Positions 6,671 to 13,332 of a DNA stretch of 14,558 nt are shown here, piece by piece. Made by a program: the position numbers and the translations under genes. The notes beneath the pieces are model-generated. The model saw only the letters and a program-made list of their open reading frames with translations, did no database searches and was not told the origin of the DNA. Positions within the stretch are counted from its first letter, which is position 1; every line of letters starts with the position of its first letter. Source of the stretch: an uncultured Neomegalonema sp. (GTDB lineage Bacteria > Pseudomonadota > Alphaproteobacteria > Rhodobacterales > Rhodobacteraceae); the NCBI GenBank assembly GCA_937958345.1, contig CALGNW010000064.1, forward strand, positions 1 through 14,558. The letters run 5' to 3'.

Positions 6671-7645
6671 ATGTCAGAGCGCCAAAAGCCCCGCGTCTTC
6701 AAAGCCGATGATCCGGTTTTGACGATCGCCCCGCCCCCCTCGTCTATCGAGGCTGATCCCCTGTTGCCGGAGGCCGAAATCCTCCGCGCTCCCGCGCCGC
6801 GCCGCGCAGGTTTGTGGACGATCTTCTGGGCAGCGGTATTCGGGCTCATCAGCCTTGCTATGGGCGCGGCAGCCTATGATTTTGTCACCGGATTGATTGC
6901 CAGCCGCGCTTGGCTGGGCTGGATTGCCGTCGGTCTGATGGCGATCATCGCCGCAGGATTGCTGATTTTTACCCTGCGCGAAGTTGCCGGACTGTCCCGC
7001 TTACAGCGGATAGACGGGTTGCGCAGCGATGCCGAACTTGCCTGGGAAACGCTGGACCGGAAACGTGCCGACGACGTGCGGGACCGTCTGACCGCCCTCT
7101 ATCGTTCCAGACCGGAACTTGACCGGTCCCGCGCCCTGATCAACGAACGCGCGGGCGACTCGCCGGATGCCGACGCGCTCCTGACGCTGTTGGAACGCGA
7201 GACGCTGCGGGATCTGGATGCCGAGGCATTGGAGGCCGTAAAAACCGGTGCCCGTTCTGTGGCGGCGGCAACGGCCCTGCTGCCCATCGGATTGCTCGAC
7301 GCTGCCGCCGTGCTGTTCCTGAATGTCAGAATGGTGCGCCGCGTCGCGGCAACCTATGGCGGCAGAGCGGGATGGCTCGGGTCGTGGCGGTTGCTCAAAC
7401 AGGTCGCCTTTCACCTTGCGGCGACCGGCGCAATCGCCCTCGGGGATGACCTTCTCGGTGCGGTTCTGGGCGGCGGCGCATTGGCTAAAATATCGCGGCG
7501 CGCGGGCGAGGGCTTGCTCAACGGCGCATTGACGGCCCGCATCGGGGTCGCCGCGATGGAGGTATCACGACCACTGCCCTACCGGAAGCTGTCCAAACCA
7601 TCGGTGAAAAAAGTCGCCGCCGCAGCCCTGAAGCGCGGCGGCTGA
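6671..7645 (+). CDS. YcjF-like inner-membrane protein (TIGR01620/DUF697)
   Basis: A 324-residue membrane protein. A disordered proline-rich N-terminus (1-44) is followed by two adjacent hydrophobic helices at about 46-70 and 79-102 (GLWTIFWAAVFGLISLAMGA; WLGWIAVGLMAIIAAGLLIF), a charged helical region (106-190), then the DUF697 segment with SVAAATALLPIGLLDAAAVL and LNVRMVRRVA, and a final hydrophobic stretch near 246-272. This layout matches YcjF/TIGR01620 proteins, which normally follow ycjX, a DUF463 ATPase, in an envelope-stress-linked pair. Here ycjX is missing: the upstream gene is xthA, 70 bases away. No obvious ribosome site precedes ATG 6671. Its 3' end lies 14 bases from the convergent DUF547 gene. 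Confidence 0.8.
   Translation: MSERQKPRVFKADDPVLTIAPPPSSIEADPLLPEAEILRAPAPRRAGLWTIFWAAVFGLISLAMGAAAYDFVTGLIASRAWLGWIAVGLMAIIAAGLLIFTLREVAGLSRLQRIDGLRSDAELAWETLDRKRADDVRDRLTALYRSRPELDRSRALINERAGDSPDADALLTLLERETLRDLDAEALEAVKTGARSVAAATALLPIGLLDAAAVLFLNVRMVRRVAATYGGRAGWLGSWRLLKQVAFHLAATGAIALGDDLLGAVLGGGALAKISRRAGEGLLNGALTARIGVAAMEVSRPLPYRKLSKPSVKKVAAAALKRGG
7616..7642 (+). terminator. GC hairpin at the 3' end of the YcjF-like gene
   Basis: GCCGCCGC (7616-7623) pairs with GCGGCGGC (7635-7642) immediately before the TGA. It lies inside the coding end and has no T-run after it. It could serve both converging transcripts, but may only reflect the lysine/alanine/arginine codons. Confidence 0.25.
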
Positions 7646-7659
7646 TCAGGCGAAGCGAT

Positions 7660-8460
7660 TTACTCGTTTAGCGACCAGTCATAGCGGTCGTCATAGATGC
7701 TGCTCGCACCCGACGGCCCGCCATATTGCGCCAGATGCGCAATAACCCCGGCATCCGTGCCGCCGAAATCGGCTTTATACCATTCGAAGATCGACGAAAC
7801 GACAAGCCCGTTTGCCGTCATTTCAGCGCCGCGCGGATGAGAAACATAGTCGCGCGCGGCCTGATCCAGGTCGCTGCCCAGTGTCGCCGCCGTAAAGGCC
7901 GTCGTCCGCAAATTTGGGCAACCGATGGACGCACAATTCACCGCATAATGAATGCGTGCATCGCGCCAGATCGGGCGCAGAATACCGTGCTCGATATCAT
8001 TCAGCGATAACGCACGACCGGAAACGGTGACGACTTTCTCATCCCATGGCCCTCGCGAAAAAAAACCGCCGCCAATATCGCGGATCGATTGCACCGGATA
8101 ATTGTCGAGGATCACATCGACGGTCTTGGCATTGTAGAGGTTGATCCAATACGCCATGGCCGCGTCGCGTGTCAGGGTGGTCGGATCGGTCGCGGCAAGG
8201 GCTGCGATGTAGCTTTTCAGCGTGCCCTGGGCCGCCTTTGCCGCCGCGTAATTCACGCGGTTCACACCGTCTGCGCCGCGCGAAACATACGAGGCGAGAA
8301 ATCCGTTCCAACTTGAATGATCAACAGCAGGCGTTGCGCCGAACTGAGTCCAATGGTTGTCAATCAACACCGACGCCGGTGCGGCGGATGCCGGGACACT
8401 TGTGGTGGCGGCAACGGCGACAGAGGCGAAGGCGGCAAGGGCGTTACGGCGATTGAACAT
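7660..8460 (-). CDS. Exported DUF547-domain protein
   Basis: 266 residues from ATG 8460, which has GAGG (GAGGAAATC) directly upstream; the frame stays open to 8889 but the extension is composed of low-quality arginine/threonine-rich sequence. The N-terminus is a signal peptide (MFNRRNALAAFASVAVAATT, cleavage likely after ASA at 26). The mature part is a DUF547 domain: FLASYVSRGADGVNRVNYAA, AYWINLYNAKTVDVILDNYP (103-122), then HYAVNCASIGCPNLR with paired cysteines C176 and C181, and the SSIFEWYKADFGG ending. DUF547 has no settled function; the conserved Cys/His pattern suggests an enzyme. A weak TATATT box (8497-8502) may be its -10. It is the first of four neighbouring genes for exported proteins on this strand. 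Confidence 0.88.
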   Translation of the reverse strand: MFNRRNALAAFASVAVAATTSVPASAAPASVLIDNHWTQFGATPAVDHSSWNGFLASYVSRGADGVNRVNYAAAKAAQGTLKSYIAALAATDPTTLTRDAAMAYWINLYNAKTVDVILDNYPVQSIRDIGGGFFSRGPWDEKVVTVSGRALSLNDIEHGILRPIWRDARIHYAVNCASIGCPNLRTTAFTAATLGSDLDQAARDYVSHPRGAEMTANGLVVSSIFEWYKADFGGTDAGVIAHLAQYGGPSGASSIYDDRYDWSLNE

Positions 8461-8583
8461 GATTTCCTCAAACAGATTGTTGATTTCTACACAGGGAATA
8501 TACGAACGGCAGGACCTCGGGTTCCACACCCCCAACGGCGTTGTGAGCGTGCGTGAACGCCCTGAAACACTTGATACAGAAAC

Positions 8584-8612
8584 AAAAAAAACGCCGCCCC
8601 GAAGGACGGCGT
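8584..8612 (-). terminator. Intrinsic terminator of the His/Arg-rich protein gene
   Basis: On the minus strand, ACGCCGTCC pairs with GGGCGGCGT around a TTCG tetraloop, followed directly by eight T residues. This is a textbook rho-independent terminator, 51 bases after the stop of the gene at 8663-9079. Confidence 0.92.
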
Positions 8613-8662
8613 CGGATTTCATTGTCTTCGCGGATTTCGCAAAACCGGCTTCGCCAAACCGC

Positions 8663-9079
8663 TTAGTGACGGTGGTGGCGACGGTGATGCGCGCGGCGGT
8701 GACTGCGGTGATGCCCGCGATGTGCGCGGTGGCTGCGATAGTGGCGGCGATGGCCAAAGCTGTGTCCCGAACTAAAGCCGAAAGACAGAGTGACCGGCGG
8801 AGCATAGTATCGCGGCGCCGGCGCGTAATAATATTGAGGTGCAGGCGCATAATAGCGTGGCGCCGGAGCGTATTGCGGCTGTGCCACATACCCGTTGTTG
8901 TAATAGCCGTTATTCGCTTGTGCAGCCGATCCGAGGATTGATCCCAGGATCAGGCCGCCGGCGATACCGGCTACAACAGCACCGCCATCGGCGTGTGCCT
9001 TTTTCGTCGGAACGGCAGCTGCGGCGATGATTGCAACGCCGAATGCGGCAGCCCGCAGCAAGTTCTTGATCGATGTCAT
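8663..9079 (-). CDS. Exported glycine-zipper, Tyr/Pro-rich, His/Arg-rich small protein
   Basis: 138 residues, no family recognised. Signal peptide 1-30 (MTSIKNLLRAAAFGVAIIAA, cleavage after AHA). Then a glycine-zipper-like hydrophobic stretch (33-51, GAVVAGIAGGLILGSILGS), a Tyr/Pro section with repeated YAPAPRY/YAPAPQY units (70-94), and a tail from 107 made almost only of His, Arg, Ser and Tyr. The glycine zipper suggests membrane insertion or oligomerisation; the His-rich tail could bind metal ions or polyanions such as LPS or nucleic acid (inference). AGAGGAA lies upstream of ATG 9079, a promoter is visible at 9126-9153, and an intrinsic terminator follows, so it is a single-gene unit. Similar glycine-zipper/YPAP proteins are common but uncharacterised in alphaproteobacteria. 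Confidence 0.82.
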   Translation of the reverse strand: MTSIKNLLRAAAFGVAIIAAAAVPTKKAHADGGAVVAGIAGGLILGSILGSAAQANNGYYNNGYVAQPQYAPAPRYYAPAPQYYYAPAPRYYAPPVTLSFGFSSGHSFGHRRHYRSHRAHRGHHRSHRRAHHRRHHRH

Positions 9080-9125
9080 ATCTGAATTCCTCTCGTTAGC
9101 GCCCAGCCAACCCTAAAACGAACAT

Positions 9126-9153
9126 AGTATAGGATCGAAAAATTGACAGTAAA
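9126..9153 (-). promoter_or_regulatory. Sigma-70-like promoter of the His/Arg-rich protein gene
   Basis: Minus-strand TTTACT (9148-9153), 16-base spacer, TATACT (9126-9131). The start of transcription would be near 9119, leaving a leader of about 40 bases with the ribosome site. Pattern match only. Confidence 0.5.
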
Positions 9154-9226
9154 AACCCTAAATGGTGCGCTGTGGGCCTGCTATTCAACCGGAGCGGTTA
9201 AACAATCCAGGCCTTGATACTATTCG

Positions 9227-9275
9227 ATAAAACGCCCCGGCCCGCTAAAAGTTCCTGAACTTTTTGCGGGCCGGG
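9227..9275 (-). terminator. Strong hairpin terminator of the TAPSY-repeat gene
   Basis: A 19-bp stem with one mismatch (CCCGGCCCGC plus TAAAAGTTC at 9236-9254, against 9257-9275) begins 9 bases after the stop codon. On the minus strand it is followed by GGCGTTTTATCG, a short T-run, so it should work as an intrinsic terminator. Confidence 0.8.
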
Positions 9276-9283
9276 AGTTTCAG

Positions 9284-10093
9284 TCAGTAGCGGTGCGGGT
9301 GCGCATATGGCGACACCAGGGGACCGGCAACACGCTGATTGTTTGCCAAACGGCGAATACGCTGCGACTGACGCGACAACTTATTTTGCAAAGCCGCCTC
9401 CTCCGCCTGATCAATCACGCCGTCATTGGCCTTAAAGGCACGGAACTGATCGCGAATACTCCGCATCTTTTTGCGCAGCTTGCGGCGTTCTCCCGACTGC
9501 AGATCACCCCGATCAACAGCATTGCGGATACGCGACCGCTGGCGGTCGATGCGGCGTTCAATTATCGCCGTTGCATCAAAGCGCGGCAGGATAGGCGCAA
9601 CATACGATGGCGTCGTCCAGTTCGTCACCGAATAGCTCGGGGTGGCATAGGTTGGCGCTGTGTAGGTCGTACCGTAGCTTGGTGCCGTGTAGCTGGTGGC
9701 ATAGTTCGGCGCTGTGTACGACGGGGCGGTGTAACTTGGCGACGTGTAGGTCGTGCCATAGCTTGGCGCAGTGGTATAAATCGACTGCGCAGCATAGCTC
9801 GGCGTCGTGTAACTTGGCGCGGTATACGTGGTGACCGGCGATGCATACGTCGTAGTGGACGCCGGCTGGATGTAGCTCGTTGACGGCTGCACGTATTGAA
9901 CGGTGCTGCTCGGCTGAACCTGTTCGATCGGCCCGAGATTGATGGTTGGCGCGTTATACGTCGTGCCATAGGTCACCGGAGCCGCAGTCGTCGTCGAATG
10001 ATGCGAGTGAGAATAGGACTCGTGGGCCGAGGCACCGGACGCTGCAAAAGCGCCGGCGAGCGCGAGACTTGCGATGGTTGTATTCTTAAACAT
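9284..10093 (-). CDS. Exported TAPSY-repeat protein with C-terminal VIDQAEE helical domain
   Basis: 269 residues from ATG 10093 (AAGGGAGA upstream); an in-frame ATG at 10111 would place that ribosome site inside the gene. Signal peptide MFKNTTIASLALAGAFAASG, cleavage after ASA (23). A short His/Ser segment (HESYSHSHHS) follows, then about 130 residues of degenerate Thr/Ala/Pro/Ser/Tyr repeats (TAPSY, TTPSY, SYGTTY; 40-166). The C-terminus (172-252) is a charged helical domain: ERRIDRQRSRIRNAVDRGDL, LRKKMRSIRDQFRAF, then NDGVIDQAEEAALQNKLSRQ. This domain recurs in the large neighbour at 10581-12278. The repeat part looks like an extended wall- or surface-spanning linker. No function known. Both this protein and the neighbour end in Arg-Tyr. 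Confidence 0.85.
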   Translation of the reverse strand: MFKNTTIASLALAGAFAASGASAHESYSHSHHSTTTAAPVTYGTTYNAPTINLGPIEQVQPSSTVQYVQPSTSYIQPASTTTYASPVTTYTAPSYTTPSYAAQSIYTTAPSYGTTYTSPSYTAPSYTAPNYATSYTAPSYGTTYTAPTYATPSYSVTNWTTPSYVAPILPRFDATAIIERRIDRQRSRIRNAVDRGDLQSGERRKLRKKMRSIRDQFRAFKANDGVIDQAEEAALQNKLSRQSQRIRRLANNQRVAGPLVSPYAHPHRY

Positions 10094-10260
10094 GGTGGCT
10101 TCTCCCTTCATTTGACCGAAACGGAAGTATTTCCGGTGCGGTTCTCATCCTGAAGCGAGTATGGAACGCCGCCCCCACACGTTTCCGTCGCTCAAACGAA
10201 AGAAACATCCGGTCGATCACGGTTCCGTTAGAAATCGGTGATTTCGCCGCCTTGCCGCCA

Positions 10261-10297
10261 TACTCTCACCGGCCTTTCGACCGGTTTCGTGAGAGTA
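10261..10297 (-). promoter_or_regulatory. Leader hairpin upstream of the TAPSY-repeat gene
   Basis: TACTCTCAC (10261-10269) pairs perfectly with GTGAGAGTA (10289-10297), and an inner CCGG/CCGG stem lies between. It sits about 170 bases upstream of the start codon, inside the predicted untranslated leader. It lacks a T-run, so attenuation, RNA stabilisation or a protein site are all possible. Confidence 0.4.
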
Positions 10298-10322
10298 ATT
10301 TCTGAACTACTCCCGGTAACAC

Positions 10323-10351
10323 ATTGTAAAAAATCCTGTTAACCATGAAAA
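10323..10351 (-). promoter_or_regulatory. Sigma-70-like promoter with overlapping inverted repeat
   Basis: Minus-strand TTTTCA (10346-10351), 17-base spacer, TACAAT (10323-10328). The inverted repeat ACCAT-TTTC-ATGGT (10342-10355) covers the -35, a position suited to a repressor or activator. The predicted transcript would have a leader of about 220 bases. Confidence 0.4.
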
Positions 10352-10580
10352 TGGTGTGTCATAGCTCGATGAAACAATCCGCGACCCCGCTAAACGAGGG
10401 CCGCAAAACGAGCAGTATATGATCCGAGGCGCAGACGAAATCCGCGCTCAAACGCGCATGAGGGCGACGCAGTTTCTGCGCCGCCCCCTTGGTATGCTCG
10501 CGAGTGCCTCTAACCCAGTATCGAGCTTAGCGGGTCGCCGTCCGGTTTCTGCGAACCGATCCGCCGACCCTGCTGTCGTT

Positions 10581-12278
10581 CTAATAACGCGGCGTCTGGG
10601 CCGGCGCGCCCCAGAAACCCGGAGCCGCTTGGCCCCACTGTCCTTGAGTGTATCCGGGCGCGGTCGCGTATCCCGGTGCGCTGAACGTCGAACCGAAGTC
10701 ATATCCACCGGCAGTTACACCTGCTCCGAATGTCGGCATCGCGTAACCGCTCGGCATCGACGGATAAGTCGGGAAGGTTGCAGCGGTAATACCGCGTTGC
10801 TTCAACTCGTCCGAAAGACGGCTCAACCGACGGCTGATTTTCTGCTCTTCAGCCTGATCAATCACGCTGTCAGCCCGCGCTTTGTCGAGCAGATTGCTGA
10901 TTTTCTGAAGCTTACCGCGCAGATGATTGGCGTCGGAAGCTGTAAGGCGGCCTTTGTTTTCGTTCTCGGCAATACCGCCCGAGATCACAGCGATCTGGTC
11001 CGCGAAACCGTGAACCGTCGCGCCTGCACCCAGTTGGGGCTGGCCCCAGGTTGCGGGCGTGACACCGCTCCAGCCTTGCTGCTGACCCCAGTTTGGCGCG
11101 CTATAGCTTGTGCCGTAGTTATAAGAGGGCGCGAGAGCCTGGGCGAATTGCGGCTGTTGCATGGGACGCTGAACGTAAACAGGGCGGTCTACCGTGACGC
11201 GCTTTTCGACGTAGACCGGACGATCTACGGGCACAGGAATGCGCTTTTCCACGTAGACCGGCTTTTCGACGGGGACCGGAACCGAGATCCGCTTCTCGAC
11301 ATAGACCGGGCGATCCACCGGAACCGGACGATCAACAGGAACCGCGACGCGGCGCTCGACCGGGAACGGAATACGCTTTTCGACGTAGACCGGGCGGTCA
11401 ACAGGGACCGGACGATCAACAGGAACCGGACGATCGACGGGGACAGGAACCGAGATCCGCTTCTCGACATAAACCGGGCGATCCACTGGAACCGGGCGGT
11501 CAACGGGAACCGGACGATCAACGGGAACCGGCACGGAGACACGTTTCTCGACATAGACCGGACGGTCCACGGGAACGGGGCGATCTACAGGAACGGGAAT
11601 CCGGCGGTCGACATAGACGGGACGGTCGACGGGGACCGGACGATCAACAGGCACCGGCACATTGCGGTTTACATAGACGGGGCGATCTACGGGAACCGGC
11701 ACGTTGCGCGTGACGTAGACGGGGCGGTCAACCGGCACGTTCCGCGTGATATAGACGGGGCGGTCCACGGGGCGGTTCACATAGACGGGACGGTCGACGA
11801 AGACCTTCTTTTCCACAATGCGTTCAACGACTTGAGGAGCGGCGGCCTGATAGACGGGCTGCTGAATATGCTGGTAAGCCGGGGTCTGGACGTACTGCGC
11901 GGGCTGCGGAGCATAGACGGGCTGCGCCTGCGTGTAGGTCTGCTCAACCGGAGCCGCCTGAACGGTGGGCTGATAGACCGGCAGCGGCGCGCTGACGACC
12001 GGGGTACTAATCACCTGATTAGCCTGCGCTTTTTGCAAGTTATCGCAAGGCGTACCGGGGCGGTAGCGGACGCCCGAATTCGGCTGGGCGGGTTCAATCG
12101 AGTAGGCGAGCTGCTGGCCTGCGCCCAGCGTTGTCTCGGAGTAGCTGGCTGCGGAGATCGGCTGATACGTGCCGGACACGCCATTATGGTCGTCGCAGGC
12201 GTATGCCAGCGAGGGGGCCGCGATGCCGGCTGCCAGTGTGAGCGCCGCGATACTCGTTTTAGTAGAAAAAACTCTCAT
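10581..12278 (-). CDS. Large exported VPVDRPV/VYVEKR-repeat protein (alveolin-like repeats)
   Basis: 565 residues, GAGGACC before ATG 12278. Signal peptide 1-28 (MRVFSTKTSIAALTLAAGIA, cleavage near AYA-C or just before; C28 is not in a clear lipobox). Residues 30-150 are Gln/Pro/Tyr-rich. Residues 151-372 are a charged repeat built from VPVDRP, VYVEKR and VYVNRN units, including an exact 28-residue tandem duplication (248-275 and 276-303). The style resembles alveolin and related charged-repeat proteins of protist cortical skeletons. A Gln/Gly/Trp stretch follows, then a helical domain (424-496) containing VIDQAEEQKISRRLSRLSDE, shared with the TAPSY protein, and a Gly/Tyr/Pro tail ending TPRY. 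A structural role in the periplasm or at the surface is inferred. The open frame on the opposite strand is its antisense shadow. Confidence 0.88.
   Translation of the reverse strand: MRVFSTKTSIAALTLAAGIAAPSLAYACDDHNGVSGTYQPISAASYSETTLGAGQQLAYSIEPAQPNSGVRYRPGTPCDNLQKAQANQVISTPVVSAPLPVYQPTVQAAPVEQTYTQAQPVYAPQPAQYVQTPAYQHIQQPVYQAAAPQVVERIVEKKVFVDRPVYVNRPVDRPVYITRNVPVDRPVYVTRNVPVPVDRPVYVNRNVPVPVDRPVPVDRPVYVDRRIPVPVDRPVPVDRPVYVEKRVSVPVPVDRPVPVDRPVPVDRPVYVEKRISVPVPVDRPVPVDRPVPVDRPVYVEKRIPFPVERRVAVPVDRPVPVDRPVYVEKRISVPVPVEKPVYVEKRIPVPVDRPVYVEKRVTVDRPVYVQRPMQQPQFAQALAPSYNYGTSYSAPNWGQQQGWSGVTPATWGQPQLGAGATVHGFADQIAVISGGIAENENKGRLTASDANHLRGKLQKISNLLDKARADSVIDQAEEQKISRRLSRLSDELKQRGITAATFPTYPSMPSGYAMPTFGAGVTAGGYDFGSTFSAPGYATAPGYTQGQWGQAAPGFWGAPAQTPRY
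11163..11828 (-). repeat. VPVDRPV/VYVEKR coding repeat array
   Basis: About 220 codons of degenerate 5-8-residue units. The same peptide is written with many synonymous codon combinations, showing that the amino-acid pattern, not the DNA, is kept. The clearest recent event is an 84-base tandem unit (11454-11537 and 11370-11453) encoding identical 28-residue peptides. Confidence 0.9.
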
Positions 12279-12301
12279 TGCTCGGTCCTCGATTTTTGTA
12301 T

Positions 12302-12322
12302 GGAGCGCGCCTGATTCGCTCC
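12302..12322 (-). promoter_or_regulatory. Small leader hairpin of the VPV-repeat gene
   Basis: GGAGCG and CGCTCC pair perfectly around a 9-base loop, 24 bases upstream of the start codon. It may stabilise the 5' end of the message. No clear -35/-10 pair was fixed in the AT-rich DNA beyond it (12325-12390); a TCGTTAACGA palindrome lies at 12392-12401. Confidence 0.3.
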
Positions 12323-12522
12323 CTTTCTTAATAAATCACTTTAAGTAAATTCGCTAAACCTGCAAGAACAATCAATAACGTGTACGGATGATCGTTAACG
12401 ACGTCTGTTTTCCCGCTCCCCGCCGCGATGCAAAACCCTTGAAATTTCGCGCAAAACTCCCGAACCCCGAGGGAAAACCCGCGCCCGTTCCGCGCAAAAC
12501 TCTGGAATCGGCGTACAAAGCC

Positions 12523-12810
12523 TCAGCCGACACGCTCAGGCCGGGGCGACACGCCCGCACTCACCACGATAGGAGGGCGATTTTCCCCGCAAGCGGCACA
12601 GCCGATCTCGACCGTTTGAAAGGCGATGACGAGAAACAGCATCGCGGCCCACCGACCGACTCGCGCGGCGGGCAGATGCGCCGCCAACAGGCCGAGGCCC
12701 ATCAGCAGATAGGTCGCGGCCTTCAACGGTTCGGCCACCGATTTGTCGAGGCCCAGCGCGCTCGCCATACAAAGCGCCGCGATAATCAGATACGGTATTG
12801 CGTGTGTCAT
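12523..12810 (-). CDS. Small three-helix membrane protein
   Basis: 95 residues, no family recognised. Three hydrophobic segments: about 4-20 (AIPYLIIAALCMASALGL), 30-46 (ATYLLMGLGLLAAHL) and 54-69 (WAAMLFLVIAFQTVEIG). A CxxC pair (C71, C74) follows the last helix, then a short polar tail. GGAG 8 bases before ATG 12810 supports translation. It is divergent from the XRE/TPR pair and upstream of the VPV-repeat gene on the same strand. Longer frames on the other strand lack a matching ribosome site and protein-like composition. Confidence 0.6.
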   Translation of the reverse strand: MTHAIPYLIIAALCMASALGLDKSVAEPLKAATYLLMGLGLLAAHLPAARVGRWAAMLFLVIAFQTVEIGCAACGENRPPIVVSAGVSPRPERVG

Positions 12811-12870
12811 CGAACAAACTCCACTATTCTTCCGATGACGGCTTTCTGGCCCCGACTCCCGGCGCAGGCG

Positions 12871-12900
12871 GTTGCCGAACGGTCGCGAAAGGTCGCGAAC
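12871..12900. repeat. Tandem decamers upstream of the XRE/TPR pair
   Basis: GGTCGCGAAA and GGTCGCGAAC stand directly in tandem (12881-12900), preceded by a looser third copy, GTTGCCGAAC (12871-12880). They lie 34 bases before the XRE start, one helical turn apart, as expected for cooperative binding of a regulator, perhaps the XRE protein itself. Confidence 0.4.
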
Positions 12901-12933
12901 CCGGCGCTAAGCGATTGATAAACATGGACGCGT

Positions 12934-13332
12934 ATGAGCTTTGGCATTCACTTCGGCGAGTTGATCGCCCGGCATCGCGGCGAACAGGGGCTAAGCCAGC
13001 GCGCGCTTGCAATCCGGGCCTTTGACGATGAAAGCCGCAAGCCTCGCATTTCAGAACTGGAGCGCGGCAAGGTCGACAATCCGGCCATCGAGATCGTCGA
13101 TGCCCTGACCGTTGCGCTGAAACTGTCCGCCGAGGACGTCTCCGCCTGCCGGACGAAGGGGCGCCAGAGGGCCGGCGTGCTGACAGAGCAAGTTCACGTC
13201 ACTGAAATTAAACGGCGAGACCGAAAGATTGAAGCTTTGAATGAAGAAATCCAAACTCTCCGAGAATCTCTCTCCAAAAAGGAAGAGAAAGTCAGAATAA
13301 TCAGCTCAATTTTGGAAGCCGGCGATGAATGA
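12934..13332 (+). CDS. XRE-family regulator with coiled-coil tail
   Basis: 132 residues. Residues 5-68 form a Cro/C1-type helix-turn-helix: FGELIARHRGEQGLSQRALA, then the recognition region RKPRISELERGKVDNPAIEI and VDALTVALKLS. From about 88 the sequence is a charged heptad-like helix (KRRDRKIEALNEEIQTLRES, LSKKEEKVRIISSIL), suggesting a dimerising coiled coil. The start ATG 12934 has only a weak ribosome site. The stop overlaps the start of the TPR gene by 8 bases, so the two proteins are made together and may bind each other, the TPR protein acting as a sensor or co-regulator (inference). The 3' part is poorer in G+C than the surrounding genes. Confidence 0.85.
   Translation: MSFGIHFGELIARHRGEQGLSQRALAIRAFDDESRKPRISELERGKVDNPAIEIVDALTVALKLSAEDVSACRTKGRQRAGVLTEQVHVTEIKRRDRKIEALNEEIQTLRESLSKKEEKVRIISSILEAGDE

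Larger units (their letters stand above)
10094..10580. other. 487-base gap: leader and promoter of the TAPSY gene, end of the VPV-repeat gene
   Basis: No convincing gene is present. It contains, on the minus strand, a promoter-like pair (10323-10351), an inverted repeat over its -35, a leader of about 220 bases with the hairpin 10261-10297, and weaker hairpins at 10380-10403 (GCGACCC against GGGCCGC, one mismatch) and around 10531-10570 that could end the upstream 565-residue gene. Frames reading through on the plus strand are continuations of the antisense of the repeat gene. Confidence 0.5.

Noticed and set aside
8461..8889. 143-residue extension of the DUF547 frame
   Set aside because: It covers the terminator of the next gene and is Arg/Thr/Ala-rich noise; a good RBS and signal peptide start at 8460.
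9600..9870. Repeated GTAGCTTGGCGC-like DNA suggesting a CRISPR or iteron array
   Set aside because: The units are irregular in spacing and follow the TAPSY codons in frame; no unique spacers are present.
10336..10347. TTAACCAT resembling a CtrA half-site
   Set aside because: Only one half-site is present without the second TTAA at the expected spacing; it more simply belongs to the inverted repeat at 10342-10355.
10419..12314. 631-codon open frame on the plus strand, longer than the minus-strand gene it covers
   Set aside because: It is the antisense of the VPV-repeat array (giving DRDxxINRN-like text). It has no ribosome site, signal or domain, whereas the minus-strand frame has an RBS, a signal peptide and a domain shared with its neighbour.
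12388..12918. 176-codon plus-strand frame
   Set aside because: It is antisense to the small membrane protein, has no RBS and a charged, disordered, Arg/His-rich translation typical of a shadow frame.
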